Below, piece by piece: positions 22,760 to 33,889 of a stretch of 64,000 nt of DNA (its first letter is position 1; each line of letters opens with the position of its first letter). This DNA is from Aspidiotus rigidus. Taxonomy: Eukaryota; Arthropoda; Insecta; Hemiptera; Diaspididae. The notes beneath the pieces are model-generated. The model saw only the letters and a list, made by a program, of their open reading frames with translations, made no database searches and had not been told where the DNA came from. The stretch spans positions 1 through 64,000 of the forward strand of contig JAVHKY010000047.1 in assembly GCA_035079385.1 (NCBI GenBank), given 5' to 3'. Both the position numbers and the translations under genes were made by a program.

Positions 22760-23930
22760 TTTCTTTCGTCTCCTCTCCTACCTACCTCCTTGCTAAATTC
22801 CTTGACCGTTGGTTCAAAAATCGTATTGATTTTGAATCCCCTCATTCGGTCTTGAATTCGGCCTCTTTAACTGGGACCCTTCCATCAAATTTACGTTGGA
22901 AATAGGGGTATTTTCCATTAACTTTTTGGATTTATCGATCTCTATAATAGACGGTATCCATAAGTTTGGAATTTACAGGAAAGATACTACGACCGATGTT
23001 TTAGTCCACGGTGGTTCGTTCGGTCCTGTTGCTCACAAGATGGCTGCTTTTCATAGCCTAGTTCACAGACTGACTCGTTTTCCTTTGAGTCAGTCTGCCT
23101 TCAAGAAAGAGTTAATCACAATAAAACACCTGGCCAGAGTGAATGGGGTCAATGTTGATGTTGACGTGATGGTTCGGAGGAAAGTTACGAGGGGCCTCCT
23201 GGATTCCACCACCTCCCTCCCCCGAGACACGATCCGTGATCGCCGTTTGCGTTGGATCAGTCTCCCTTTCTTGGGGAAGTTCTCCCAGCAATTGGGTCGG
23301 GCCCTTCGCCCGTTTGGCTTCAGACCCGCGTTTTACAACCCTACCACAGTCAAGAGGTTGTTTCTGAGACTGAAGGACCCCATACCTGTTGATGAGAGGA
23401 GTGGTGTGTATAAGTTGGAGTGTGAGGATTGTGGAGGCTTTTATATTGGTGAGACCAGCCGTCAAATGAAAGTTCGGGTAGCTGAGCACCTGAAGTCTTG
23501 GAAGAAGGGACACTTGGGGGAGTCAGCTTTCGCCGATCACTTAATAAACAGTGGCCACAGCTTCCGTGAGGGATCCGAAAAGCTCCTCCATAAGGAGAAT
23601 TCCTACCGTAAGCGTATCGCCCTCGAGAATATAGAGATAATTCGTCATCTCAACACTGACGGTATCACTGTTCTTAATTCGTATATTCCGGAAGATGGCC
23701 TGATCGAACTTGTTTATGACTCACACCGTGATTTCTCGTTTGGACGATCTTAATACCCCGTTCTTCTCTTTTGTTCGTCAGTTGCTTTCATTTCAGGCTC
23801 GAAGATGGTTGTTTAACCGAAAGCGCTCGTCGTATTTTCATTTTTTCTGCGGTTTGCATTTTTTTACTCCACGTCGGAGTATTCCTCTTTATTGTTTAGT
23901 ATGGATAGCCGTAACTTAAAGGAACGGATT
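22760..23930 (+). mobile_element. Penelope-like element 2, inverted partner with internal RT deletion
   Basis: Head-to-head with element 1 and nearly identical to it over about 1 kb. It starts inside the RT at VSFVSSPTYLLAKF (22761), runs through RWFKNRIDFESPHSVLN, then jumps at about 22868-22876 from ASLTG to IKFTLEIGVFSINFLD. Some 450 bp holding motifs A, B and C (YVDD) are deleted, with a 3-bp CTG overlap. The remaining RT tail and GIY-YIG run open to 23753. The 3' UTR ends with a GTTTAGTATGG stretch that is also found at 28120-28155. Not able to encode an active reverse transcriptase. Confidence 0.88.
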
Positions 23931-24287
23931 CGTGTAATTGGATTCTGTTGTTTGATTATGACACTGTGGGGAGAGGAGAGTTCTTCTCGTGGGTCCATAG
24001 CCCGCAAGGGGATCGAAACTAATAAGAATGAAGGACCTAGTCAACATTAGAGGATGATCGATGGTTTCTGGCGCCACATCTAGATGATAGGGTGGGTCTG
24101 CTGAATTGTCATTGAGTACTACTGACTGAGCATGGAGTGGACCAATGAGAGACCTGTCCATGAGATACATTTATTTAATATTATTTCCCTCAAATATGGG
24201 GTACTCAACCGCGTGTATTTTACAGGTCACAGAAAGAGAGAAATAATTAGTGATTGTTCGATCCGTAAAAGACTATTTGGTGAGTTG

Positions 24288-24288
<1 letters not shown>
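23931..24288. other. Intergenic, nothing recognised
   Basis: Mixed-composition sequence without convincing open frames, repeats or RNA signals, apart from lying between the Penelope tail and a microsatellite. Confidence 0.4.

Positions 24289-24326
<38 letters not shown>
24289..24326. repeat. (ATT)n microsatellite
   Basis: About twelve uninterrupted ATT units. Confidence 0.95.
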
Positions 24327-24459
24327 GGAATGATTACGCTTAGTTTCATAATACTTACGTCTTCCATTCAGGTAATTCTGACTTCTTAAAAGGGTGTGTG
24401 ACTCCTTCACTAAAGAAATGCAAATATACATATATTATTACAACATTGAATTTTGTTTC

Positions 24460-24530
24460 TACAATTTTTTTTTTTTTTTTTTATTTTTACGAGCACTAGA
24501 GCTTCACGAGGGCTAGAATCGTAATGAGAC
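24460..24530 (-). mobile_element. Probable 3' end of an I-type LINE (fragment)
   Basis: A run of 20 T (minus-strand poly-A) is followed by TTTTACGAGCA and CACGAGGG. The same order (T run, TTTTACGAGCA, CACGAGGG) forms the 3' end of the I-type LINE at 45012. Only 60-70 bp are comparable. Confidence 0.4.
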
Positions 24531-24740
24531 CATGAAAGAGGAATAAGCGATGCGATGGGTATGTGTGTGAGTCTACAATAACCAACATTAAAAGGTGCTT
24601 GAGAATCGGAGATGATCAAGAATGAATTAGAGAGGCAAGCGATGGTGAGGATTGGTGTATCTTATTGAGAAAACGATTCATTGAATAAATTGGGAGTACT
24701 AGAGTTAAAGTTTAAGCAAAAACTTGATTGTAGTAATTTT

Positions 24741-24895
24741 GATGGCGGGCACATGATACTGAAAAAGGTGATTTCCTATATGATACTCAAAGAGGAATTT
24801 TCATCTCAATAGTATGATATGCAGAAAGTAATGTTGATGATGGACGTATGATATTGAAAAATTTTCTGGCAGAGCCAAATAAATAAAGATCATGT
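24741..24895 (-). repeat. Partial 101-bp repeat joined to an E-element end
   Basis: 24741-24850 matches the unit repeated at 20278-20540. It runs straight into 24850-24890, the reverse complement of the right end of the E family (AGAAAATTTTTC, AGCCAAATAAATAAA, ATCATGTTTCATGTC). Confidence 0.65.
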
Positions 24896-25138
24896 TTCAT
24901 GTCACTTGTCGACTTGCACAGTATGTTAGTTTGACTAGCTTTAAAATAAGAGGTCTATGGTAGGGAAAGTAAAACACAAAACGACTTCAATTTTATTTCA
25001 TAAAGCGTTATTTTCTTCAGTTACAGTAATTAAAGGTCTGTGATATGAAAAATAGGATACAAAACGTGTTGTTGTTAAATTCTTAATTTTTCTGTAGAAC
25101 ACAGCACCCAGGCACGTTTGATGTCGTGGTAGCGTTCT
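24896..25138. other. Intergenic, nothing recognised
   Basis: AT-rich, no feature supported. Confidence 0.4.
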
Positions 25139-25236
25139 CTATTCAATAATTTCTTCAGGCACAGCTTGAAGCATTTCTGCGTGACTAACACACCACTGGT
25201 CCATATTCTTGTTGTTGACCATACTTAACTCGTGTC
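25139..25236 (-). CDS. Possible terminal exon of an unknown gene
   Basis: On the minus strand a splice acceptor (cttttccag) precedes 98 nt that are open in one frame (HELSMVNNKNMDQW, then CVSHAEMLQAVPEEIIE) and end in TAG at 25139. The composition looks coding and the acceptor has a pyrimidine tract, but no family was recognised and no partner exon was found upstream (25.3-28 kb). It may be chance. Confidence 0.25.
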
Positions 25237-25249
25237 CTGGAAAAGTCAT

Positions 25250-27000
25250 TGAAAGAGACATATTCTAATTGTAAAAAAATATTCTACTGTAAGACTTGTT
25301 CACGAAAATGAATTAAAAATATCTGAGCTAAGAAAAGAAAATCAAGTCGTATAGCCTAATTAGGTTTTTGTTTATTATTTCGAAGAGGGAAAAAATACTC
25401 TCTCATTAATTACCTATAATATTATATTTCACCTCTCCACTGTCTTTACTCGATTTTTTTTTTTTTTCAAATTTGAATATTGTATTGTTAATCCCGGGTT
25501 AAAAACCTCTACAATAAATACTCAGCTCGGTTCATCCTAATTTCTCGTGCCGTTATTTCTACACTGCGCTCATTATTATTACCAGCACCATTTTATTTTT
25601 AATGTGATGATCCGTTCTATCGGGCAATTTTTCCTCTCTTGGTCTATTCGGGGAATAATCCCTCCGTAAGTCTTTTCTTGTTTCTAATAAATAAGATTCG
25701 AATTTTTAGCTTCTTCACGATACACGCTTATATGGAATTTTTTTTCTCTGTTCATGCAAAAGTGAGTGAATCACCGATATTTCAAGTAATAAACATAATT
25801 AAGTAGGTTACTATATTTTATTGTAAGTGTAAAACTATAGATGAATTGTTCTCTGTAGTACAGGTCATAAACCTTTGAGCGTGAAGTACTATGAATCATA
25901 TGTGGCCCGATTTCACTACAACGTCCTTGTGAAGGTTATTGAGAATGTCGAGAAAATTGCGCTCTTTCCTCTTCAAGCTATACGTTAAGGCTACTGCTAA
26001 AATAATACAAACCAATTAGATGAAAAATGATAAATAAAGTAAATATTCCCGAGAGATTTAAGGCAAGGAAATTAAGTATTATAGAGCATAAAAAATTAAT
26101 GGATATAACAATACTTGAATCAAGAAATCTCCTACAATGGTACGTACAAACCGAAAATAAAATCCTAATTTATACGAGGCGGTCGCCATACAAATCGATG
26201 TTATAACAGGTTACGGTTAAGAGTCAACGCAACGTCCATTGAAAACCGGCTCAAAGCAAGGTGCTGAATGATGAGTCATAATTCCAAGAGGGTAAACAAT
26301 TAGAGAATTGAGAGTACCGATACCTGGAAACGGTGCGCAGCGCTGTTTATTTACAATGGCAGTAAAAAGGTGAGAGTTGCGATATTGTTTACTGGATGGT
26401 TCATTCGCCTGCATCTTACCGAATTGGCTGCTAAAAAAAATACTTTGCCATCATTTTCGGTAGCAGTATCAATTGAAGAAAAATGATTTAAAAAATTTTT
26501 CAAGTCGATATTTGACGGATTTATGAGAAGTCCTATAATAGAAAAATAAAAATGACACTCGTCTTATTGGTAATCGTTTCTCAATTCGAATACAAAAATA
26601 GCAAAATAGATAGTTGCACTGTACCGAAATCATAATTACTTTTCACTAATGAGTCATCCTTACTCATATATACGACCCCCGAAGCAAACTATCTATGATC
26701 GAAGAGTCGATTACTATTGAATCCATCGGAGAATTACCGGAGTATTTTTGTGATACGTTGTCACATAATGCTATATTGTCAAATGTCAACTTGTAACGCC
26801 GTATGTCTGGTCATCATCAACAGAGCTTGCATGCGTAATTTGAAAGACCCGCGAAAGTTAGAAGATAATGAAAGAACCGCTAAACAGGTCGTCGACCTTA
26901 TTTCAAAGATCTGCCACAGTAAAAGCATTTGAACTTTTCTTTTCGCTCTTTTTAGCAGGAAACTAGTCTATAGAGGGTTTTTTGATAAATTTGCCGTGCG
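25250..27000. other. AT-rich intergenic region
   Basis: No gene recognised. Minus-strand frames at 25.86-25.98 kb (SLKRKERNFLDILNNLHKD) and 26.22-26.41 kb, and a plus frame at 26.72-26.93 kb, have mildly coding-like composition but match nothing known and lack convincing splice context. Confidence 0.4.
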
Positions 27001-27900
27001 CTATCCTGTCGAAAACTTGGAAAAATTCCGACTCTCAAGGTATACAAGGAGGACTTTGAAAAATTTCGATTCTCGAGGTATATGTATGGTAGGAGGGGGG
27101 ACTTGGAAAGACTCACGGGTTCTTTAACGAAGTTGAACGAGGGGTGGCAGGAAACTTATTTTATGGGGCCCGTATCTTTGTGAGATATTGTGAGATCTTA
27201 TTTGACCCTCTCCTCGCCACCATTTAACTCGCGAGTGAATTTATAGAATGTTTTTCCAACCGGGAACCTGTTTTTTGGGAGAAGAGGTTTTTTAGTGAAT
27301 AAGTCCGCCGTCCGTTGTCCTTCCGGCGAATTGTAGCTTTCGAGCAAGTGGGGAGGGGTGCGACTTTAAAAATGTCGTCTGTAACACCATCTTTATGATT
27401 GGTGTGACTTCAATTCTGAACCAAAGTTATGGTCTTGTCTATTGGGTGTTTGAGGAGCTGGAGCCTCTGACCCACTTTAGAGACTTGAAAAAATTTCGAC
27501 AGTACAAATATAGTTGGTTCTGACAGCTCCTGTAGGGATTTCAGCTGTTATCTATTTTAGGAACTTGGAAAAATTCCGACTTGTGATCTCTACATATGTA
27601 TATGACTGTAAGACATAAAAAAATTCTATCACCAAACTCAACATACATGACAGCAGGACGTCGACAAATTTCAACCTTCAATCTCTATGTATGGCTGTTG
27701 AACGTGGGAGGAATGTTAACTTTATACATACACACGAGATATATAACAGGTGGGGTGTATATAACTGGTGGGGAAGGTCATCGTCTTATCTGTTGGCGAA
27801 TTGTGGGTCCTGAATTGCGATTCTTGAAGAAACGAGGACTCTAACCAACTTTAGAGACTCGGAAAAATTTCGACCAAAGAGGTAAACTTGGTTTTGATCT
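27001..27900. repeat. Dispersed short repeats GACTTGGAAAAATTTCGAC
   Basis: The motif ACTTGGAAAAATT(C/T)CGA and variants recur at about 27016, 27050, 27101, 27483, 27563 and 27853. It often comes 5-15 bp before TCTC-AGGTATA or ATGTATGG. It is the reverse complement of the motif seen in the E elements. No coding sequence supported. Confidence 0.6.
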
Positions 27901-28070
27901 ACTGTAGGGACTTGAACCGACTTATTTTATGAACTTTTTAGATTTCGACCTCTATATTCGCAAAATATGTGCTGATTTTATATGTACACTAGCGGTTCGC
28001 AGCGCCCCTACGGCCAGCTGTGTGTTGAGTAGATAACTGGGTTTCGTAAATATTTGGATTTTAAAGGTCT

Positions 28071-28155
28071 GCGGTTTGCATTTTTTTTACTCCACGTCGG
28101 AGTATTCCTCTTTCTTGTTTAGTATGGATAGCCGTAACTTAAAGGAACGGATTCG
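28071..28155 (+). mobile_element. Solo 3' end of a Penelope-like element
   Basis: CTGCGGTTTGCATTTTTTTT, the hairpin ACTCC-ACGTC-GGAGT, ATTCCTCTTTCTTGTTTAG and TATGGATAGCCGTAAC match the tail of element 2 at 23848-23930, including the last 35 bp. This shows that those bases belong to the element. Confidence 0.8.
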
Positions 28156-28559
28156 TTTAGTTTAAGGTAAGAGCTAACTTGACAGGTAAAGGCTGTATTG
28201 CAGCAAAAAATGGACCAATCGCAATCATTGAGGAAATGAATGGACAGTAGGTAAAAAGCCTGCCATACCCCTGAAGTATTACATCTGTCTGTATAGAGGT
28301 ACGAGATGCACTCAGTCGTTTCCTATATGAAAAATCGGATGTAATTTTCACAATTCTTGCTGGAACCCAGTACCTTTTCTTAGGTATTTTTAAACTTTGA
28401 CGACAATAACTAATAACTTGCAGCTTATTTTGTTAACTGCTCGGGATATTGCTTTCATTAGCTGTGTTCATCCGGGCCAGTAGTGAACCTGTTTTATGGA
28501 GCTTTCTTTGTTTATACTTTTTCTGAATAAAGATTAAACTTTGTCTCTCACGACCTTGG

Positions 28560-28800
28560 GAGCTTGAACTCAAAAATCCATATCTCTCCAAGTCCTCTCC
28601 CCCCCCCTGTCTTATCAGATATAGCTCAATATTTGAAATTTTTCAAGTCCATCTCCCATCATATATAATTTGAGAGTCGAAATTTTTCCAAACCCCACTC
28701 CTATCTTCTGTAGTTTCAGGGTCAAACTCAATATTTGAAATTTTTACGTCCCGTTTCTCGGTCAAAATGTTTTCAAGTCCCACGTTTTGCCGAGGCCGCT
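28560..28800. repeat. More TTTTTCCAAGTCC repeats
   Basis: Copies at about 28575, 28657, 28685 and 28765, with CATATATAATTT or TATCTTCTG behind. They are in the orientation opposite to the 27-kb cluster. Confidence 0.55.
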
Positions 28801-29164
28801 CTCCTCCATTACATAGGTTCCCTGTTGAAAACGAGCCCTACTCCCAACGCATTACATCAGCCTGCATGCACGCATGAGACGCTCTTAGTTGTGCTTTGTA
28901 TGAGAAACAGATGTACTTTTCATACATTTCTCACTCAAACCCGGTACCTTTTGTTTGGTAGATTCAAAATCCGACGACAATATTTACCTAGTTACTCGTA
29001 TCACAAAAGAAGAGCGAATTTTCAAGAAATTATTTTACATAAACGTCTCCTTTTGAAATTGAAAATTGGATTCATTGCAAAGGAAATTACAATATAAAAA
29101 TATGTAAAACTTGAATAGTAGTCTCTATAGATTCATCCAGAGCAACCAGCTTAAATGCTCTCTT

Positions 29165-29790
29165 TGTACCTAGCTTTAGGAGAAGTTATTGGGGATAGGA
29201 ATTAAATTTATTTCAGACTTACGGTGATACCGTTGGACTGGAACTAAATTTATTCCAGCTATATAAAGGAGTCGTTGGTTGAAACTCCGTCAGATCCAAC
29301 CTTACAGGTAAGTTATTCAGCTCGAACGTGATTTATTCCAGCGGTGTGAGAATTTTGTTGAATGGGAACTCAACTTATCTCAGCCTCCTGAATAAGTCGC
29401 TGGACTGAAATTTGGGGCCTCATTAATTTCTTCAATTTTTATGAGGAAATATAGTTAGGTCGGAACTCGGTCAATCTCAGTCTCATAAAGAGATCATTAG
29501 GCGAACACCGCCCAACCTTGTGAGCAGAACGTGATTTACCAGCCTTACAGGGAAGTCATTAGCCAGGAACGGATTATAATAATTCTAGGCTGACGAGAAA
29601 GGGACACGACTAAAACTTGATTTATTCAATCTTATGAGTAAATGGTTTGACTGAGTTCAGACCAATTTCAATCTGATGGCGAAGTCGTTAGTCTTGAGCT
29701 CACTCAGTTTATTACAATATTTTAGAGAAGTCATTAATTCTATGCGAGTTGAGACCAATTTCAATCTGATGGCGAGTCTTAAATGGAGGT
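29165..29790. repeat. Degenerate minisatellite, period about 42 bp
   Basis: Around 14 diverged units are readable. The core is TTTATTCCAGCCTTA followed by GGGAAGTCGTTGG and GGAACT. Unit anchors at about 29207, 29249, 29290, 29332 and 29374 are 41-42 bp apart; later units are at about 29469, 29511 and 29548. The last two units share CCAATTTCAATCTGATGGCG. No open frame is maintained, so it is not a protein repeat. Confidence 0.8.
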
Positions 29791-31240
29791 TGTGAGGTTA
29801 GAAATAATTCTTTTCGGTGTACCTCGTTCAGATTTACTTATCGCCTTAACCTCGAGTATAATTAGCAAAAATTGATTGTGAATTCATATTTTATAAACGT
29901 ATTCTATTAACCTGGAAAATAGACACTGAGAATATTTTTTTCCCCCTTTAGTGTCAGTTTTACCAACGTTGCTTTAAGTCACGGTGACAACTTAAACTCG
30001 GATTTTGTCAAGTAAGAACCCAAATTTGGGCGATTAAACTCGGATTAGCACTAAATCGAAGATGAGCCTTTGGTGAAACTGGCCCTTAGCATTCGTTAAG
30101 TTGTCAGTTGGAATAAAATAAGGAAGAAATAAATTTTCGGAATTTGATACGTTGAACTAATACGATTAGTAAGGGTTGCTTTTCCACGATGGAGTTACTG
30201 AGAGAATGTCTAGAAATTCAGATTCATGCTTTTTTGACCCGACAAGTTGTATATCTTGTTCCATGGCTTAAAGAGAAATTAGAGCAGAGTATTACGAAAA
30301 TTTAGGGGTGGGCCTCTTATAATTGACGTTTTCTATAACTTTACATGAGTTGTGCAATTTAATAATTTTAGCTTTAGACTCACCGTTTTTTTTTATTTTT
30401 TTGTTAGTGAGACGAATGTTTTTCTTTTATACCTAACTTTGTTACGCTTCAGCATCAGTAATGACGTACGGCGCGTTAAGTTGGCTCTTCACAAGCAATA
30501 CACACACATTTTCAGAGAACAAAAGCGAATTATCTGTACCATCCTACGATATCTCTAACCAACGAGACTATCTTGAACAGGCTAGGGTGTAGAAGGGGTT
30601 TCACGCTAAAGCGATGACGTTATAATGAGAATAACGCTGGAGACATGTGTACGTTGTTTTCCACATTATTTTTCAATACAAGTGCAATATAACGAGAGAA
30701 AGGATGAGGCTAAAACGTATATATTTTTGTTTATCTAAATATGTGTATATTGATATTGACTATTCGTGTCGAAAGCACAGCCTGAGGTACCTATGAAAAC
30801 CGCAACAAGACCACGAATCATTCGGAACCTGGAATATTATTCGTCAATAGCAATAATGATGTACGTAATTTCTGAATGACTGATCACAACTTCTTTTTCG
30901 CGATTAAGGTCACGACATTGAGAGGAAACGTACTCCTTAATTTCCAGTAGTCTTTTAAGGTACAGGAAAACGTTTCAGGAAAAATGATTATCTTTTGTCC
31001 CACTAAAATATTTTGGAAGAAATCTACCTTTCGATCAATTATGATGGCTTTGAGTTTTCACCATTCGCCTACATCAAGCAAAATTAAAAATATAGTGACT
31101 CCGTCAATGTGACAATGAGAATGTCACTAACTTCCCTGTACAATATGAGATTCATAACCAGCATGCAGGAGTACGAAGTCCAACTCTCACAATATGGAAT
31201 TTGACTTAGGTACTACACACTTCAACGATATCACATTCAA
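29791..31240. other. Intergenic, nothing recognised
   Basis: No gene, RNA or clear repeat seen. The 30352-30558 frame is T-rich and not coding-like. Confidence 0.4.
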
Positions 31241-31244
31241 CGAC

Positions 31245-32156
31245 AGACTGGGAGCTCACTGCAAACTTTTTGATTGGAGGGATCTAAAATTACCGTACAT
31301 TTATTTTTCGAGTATTTTGTCTGAGAAATGGTATCTTTGAAGTCTGGCAGCACTAAGTGGCCGGAGACGGAAATGGCGTTAGCCACAAGTGGCCAAAAAT
31401 TGTTAGATATTTAATTGGAAAGATCTATGGCTGAAATTTGTGTCAGATTGTAGTATGAGACATACGCTTTAAGAATCAATAAGTCTGGGAGACCTGACAG
31501 GCCGGGTTCATGGTGCCAGACGAGGACGAAGTGCACAATTTAGCCTTAATATTGCGATTTTAACAATAAATGTATAGAAAATCTGAAGATTACAAGGTTC
31601 CTTACTGAATATTATCGAAAATATGTCTCTGTATACATAAATATACCAATCCCACCTCAAATATTCCTCATTTGACCGTGGAGTTTAACTCATTAGTGAA
31701 AAAAAGGCCGTATTGAACTCGCGGGTCACATAGCGGGTCAAGTAGCGTTTCAACTCGTTGTGTTGCCGGCGTCATGAGCGGAACGCGTATAACAGGAAAC
31801 GTTTCTTTTTGTATAAACCCCCACCTTAATACTCACTTGTATAATTCCTTCGAGGCAAGAAAGTGCTCTTCTTTATCTTCTAGGCCTCTAGCCTACCTCG
31901 TATTTTACATTCCTAAAAGAAGGGGCATGAAGAAAAATGATTTTTTCCATTAAGTATCTTTATCAACTCCGTTTGTGTTATTGCGTTGAAACCTTCAAGA
32001 ATTGTAATTTTTCTAAAACAAAACAGCTTCTCCATTAAATTCATTTATTCATATGAAATTTTACCCTCTTCTCCACAAAACACAGCTGCTTTTTCAGAAT
32101 GAAAGTTGATGATTAAATCTGCAATAAAGAATTATTTCTGTCCGTAGTGCAATGAT
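31245..32156 (+). repeat. Three-copy interspersed repeat, copy A
   Basis: About 910 bp, closely similar to copy C (reverse orientation, 41096-38385 with a Helentron-like insert). Its second half is similar to copy B (32737-33228). Landmarks: AAAATTACCGTACATTTATT, GGCCGGAGACGG, CCTGACAGGCCGGGTTCATG and GCGGGTCACATAGCGGGTCA. Degenerate coding sequence of an arthropod repeat protein follows at 32197, so A is probably the 5' non-coding part of that element. Confidence 0.8.
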
Positions 32157-32196
32157 ATGGACGTTGAAAAATTTTCCATATAATTAAGTCTCATTA

Positions 32197-32698
32197 GTGA
32201 GTGTTTCCCTAACTGCAGCGGAGAGAGAATTTGATAGTTTCTCTCCAGAGCTACAAGGACTCCTCGAAAAATATGGTTTATATGTTGAGGACACGTTAAA
32301 AGGGAAACATGGTAAAATGCCTCAATTTTTCATGTTATACGTGAAGTTTACGAAAGATTCTTTTCTTTTGAACAGAGGGAAGGAGACTTCTACCTCTATG
32401 TCTACATTCCACCAAAAATTACAAACCTTCTGTACATTTATCAGCCAAATTATGCTCGATGGCTAGTGAAATATCATGATAATTCAGTGAGGATGTTTTA
32501 ATATCAGACGAACACGTTTAAATTACTCAAGGTCACCTGTTGGTTTGATTCTAGAACAAACAATAAAGGCGGACGCTGCTAATAAACTCATAGGAATCTC
32601 ACATTTCACCAATTCTGTATCGGCTCGACAGCGGTGGACTAGACTTCATTCTATATTCAGACAGATATTATTTCAACAGTTTTTGAAGATGTCGGACA
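32197..32698 (+). pseudogene. Broken ORF of an unknown arthropod repeat-associated protein
   Basis: Three pieces in different frames together read as one protein: 32197-32360 (FDSFSPELQGLLEKYGLYV, KGKHGKMPQFFMLYV), 32382-32478 (GDFYLYVYIPPKITNLLYI, QPNYARWLVKYHDN) and 32524-32668 (SRSPVGLILEQTIKADAAN, HFTNSVSARQRWTRLHS). I recall the motifs HGKxxQFW, PNYARWLVKYHDN, SRSPVDLTLEQTINADAA and FTNSIxARQRW from uncharacterised proteins repeated many times in arthropod genomes. I cannot name the function. At least two frameshifts make it a dead copy. Confidence 0.6.
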
Positions 32699-32736
32699 CA
32701 AAAAAACAATTATGAAGTAGTAATCGAGCTTGAATA

Positions 32737-33228
32737 TACCAATCCCAGTTCAAATATTCCTCATTTGACAGCGGAGTTTAACTCATTAGTGAAAAAAAGA
32801 CCGTATTGAACTCGCGGGTCACATAGCGGGTCAAGTAGCGTTTCAACTCGTTGTGTTGCCGGCGTCATCAGCGGAACGCGTATAACAGGAAACGTTTCTT
32901 TTTGTATAAACCCCCACCTTAATACTCACTTGTATAGTTCCTTCGAGGCAAGAAAGTGCTCTTCTTTATCTTCTAGGCCTCTAGCCTATTTCGTATTTTA
33001 CATTCTTAAAAGAAGGGGCATGAAGAAAAATGATTTTTTCCATTAAGTATCTTTATCAACTCCGTTTGTGTTATTGCGTTGAAACCTTCAAGAATTGTAA
33101 TTTTTCTAAAACAAAAAAGCTTCTCCATTAAATTCATTTATTCATATAAAATCTTACCCTCTTCTCCACAAAACACAGTTGCTTTTTCAGAATGAAAGTT
33201 GATGATTAAACCTGCCATAAAGAATTAT
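32737..33228 (+). repeat. Three-copy interspersed repeat, copy B (3' half only)
   Basis: Direct copy of 31640-32142, about 95 percent alike by eye, beginning at ATACCAATCCCA and ending at AAAGAATTAT. It lacks the first 390 bp of copy A. Confidence 0.8.
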
Positions 33229-33660
33229 GAACTTGATCTGGACCGTGTATAGCATACACTCCTCCAAGATCCAAATGTGCACTCGGGCGTTTCCTTTTCA
33301 AATTCTTGATGCTAAGTTCCAATATTGGATTGGACGAACACCAAATGAATTTCGGGGGCTCTATATCTCGTCACCATACTTACTGAGTATATTCGAGTAA
33401 TGAGACCAAAAGTACGAGGAATTCCTCCCACAGTATGAAGTAAAAAGAAGGGGATGCATTTTTCGGCACAGTAAAAATAAGGACTCCGAGCAGTAATTTT
33501 GTATAAATAACAGTAGGTAAATTGGTGGGCAGTAAGAAGTTATTTCAACAGTATAGAGCAGGGTATTGCACAGTAAAAAATTAAATGTTAAGTAAATAAA
33601 GGATTTCCACCGAAAGTAAATATTAGCATTATGTTGAAAACGGATTGATAGTACACACAA
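33229..33660. other. Intergenic, nothing recognised
   Basis: AT-rich. A 15-bp palindrome GTGTATAGCATACAC lies near 33244. No gene. Confidence 0.4.
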
Positions 33661-33768
33661 TACACTAGTCGAGTTGCGCCCCGTTTTCAATTTTTGGATC
33701 GAATTGCGTCCCACAGGAATGGTCGAGTTGCGACCCGTCATTGCGAGTTGCGTTCCGGAGCTCTCCGG
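33661..33768 (+). repeat. Subrepeat array TCGAGTTGCGxCCC, probable transposon terminus
   Basis: Four spaced units TCGA(G/A)TTGCG(C/T)CCC, TCGAGTTGCGACCC and GCGAGTTGCGTTCC. They are the inverted counterpart of GGACGCAATTCG units at 35450-35575. Such arrays are common at ends of Mutator-like elements. Confidence 0.6.
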
Positions 33769-33889
33769 ACAATGTCTCATTGTGTCCTGAATTTTAATGT
33801 TAAAAAATATAATGTGGATGATCGCTTGTGTGTCGCATGTGCAGCACCGCCCGTCATCCATTATGGAGTAGGCGCGGGCTGCGTATGCA

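Noticed and set aside
29165..29790. CRISPR-like array
   Set aside because: Eukaryotic sequence; units are diverged throughout with no repeat-spacer alternation.
31640..33228. Copies A and B as LTRs of a short retroelement
   Set aside because: Copy A continues 390 bp further left than B and matches copy C there, so the common segment has no shared LTR-like start; no TG...CA ends, primer-binding site or polypurine tract.
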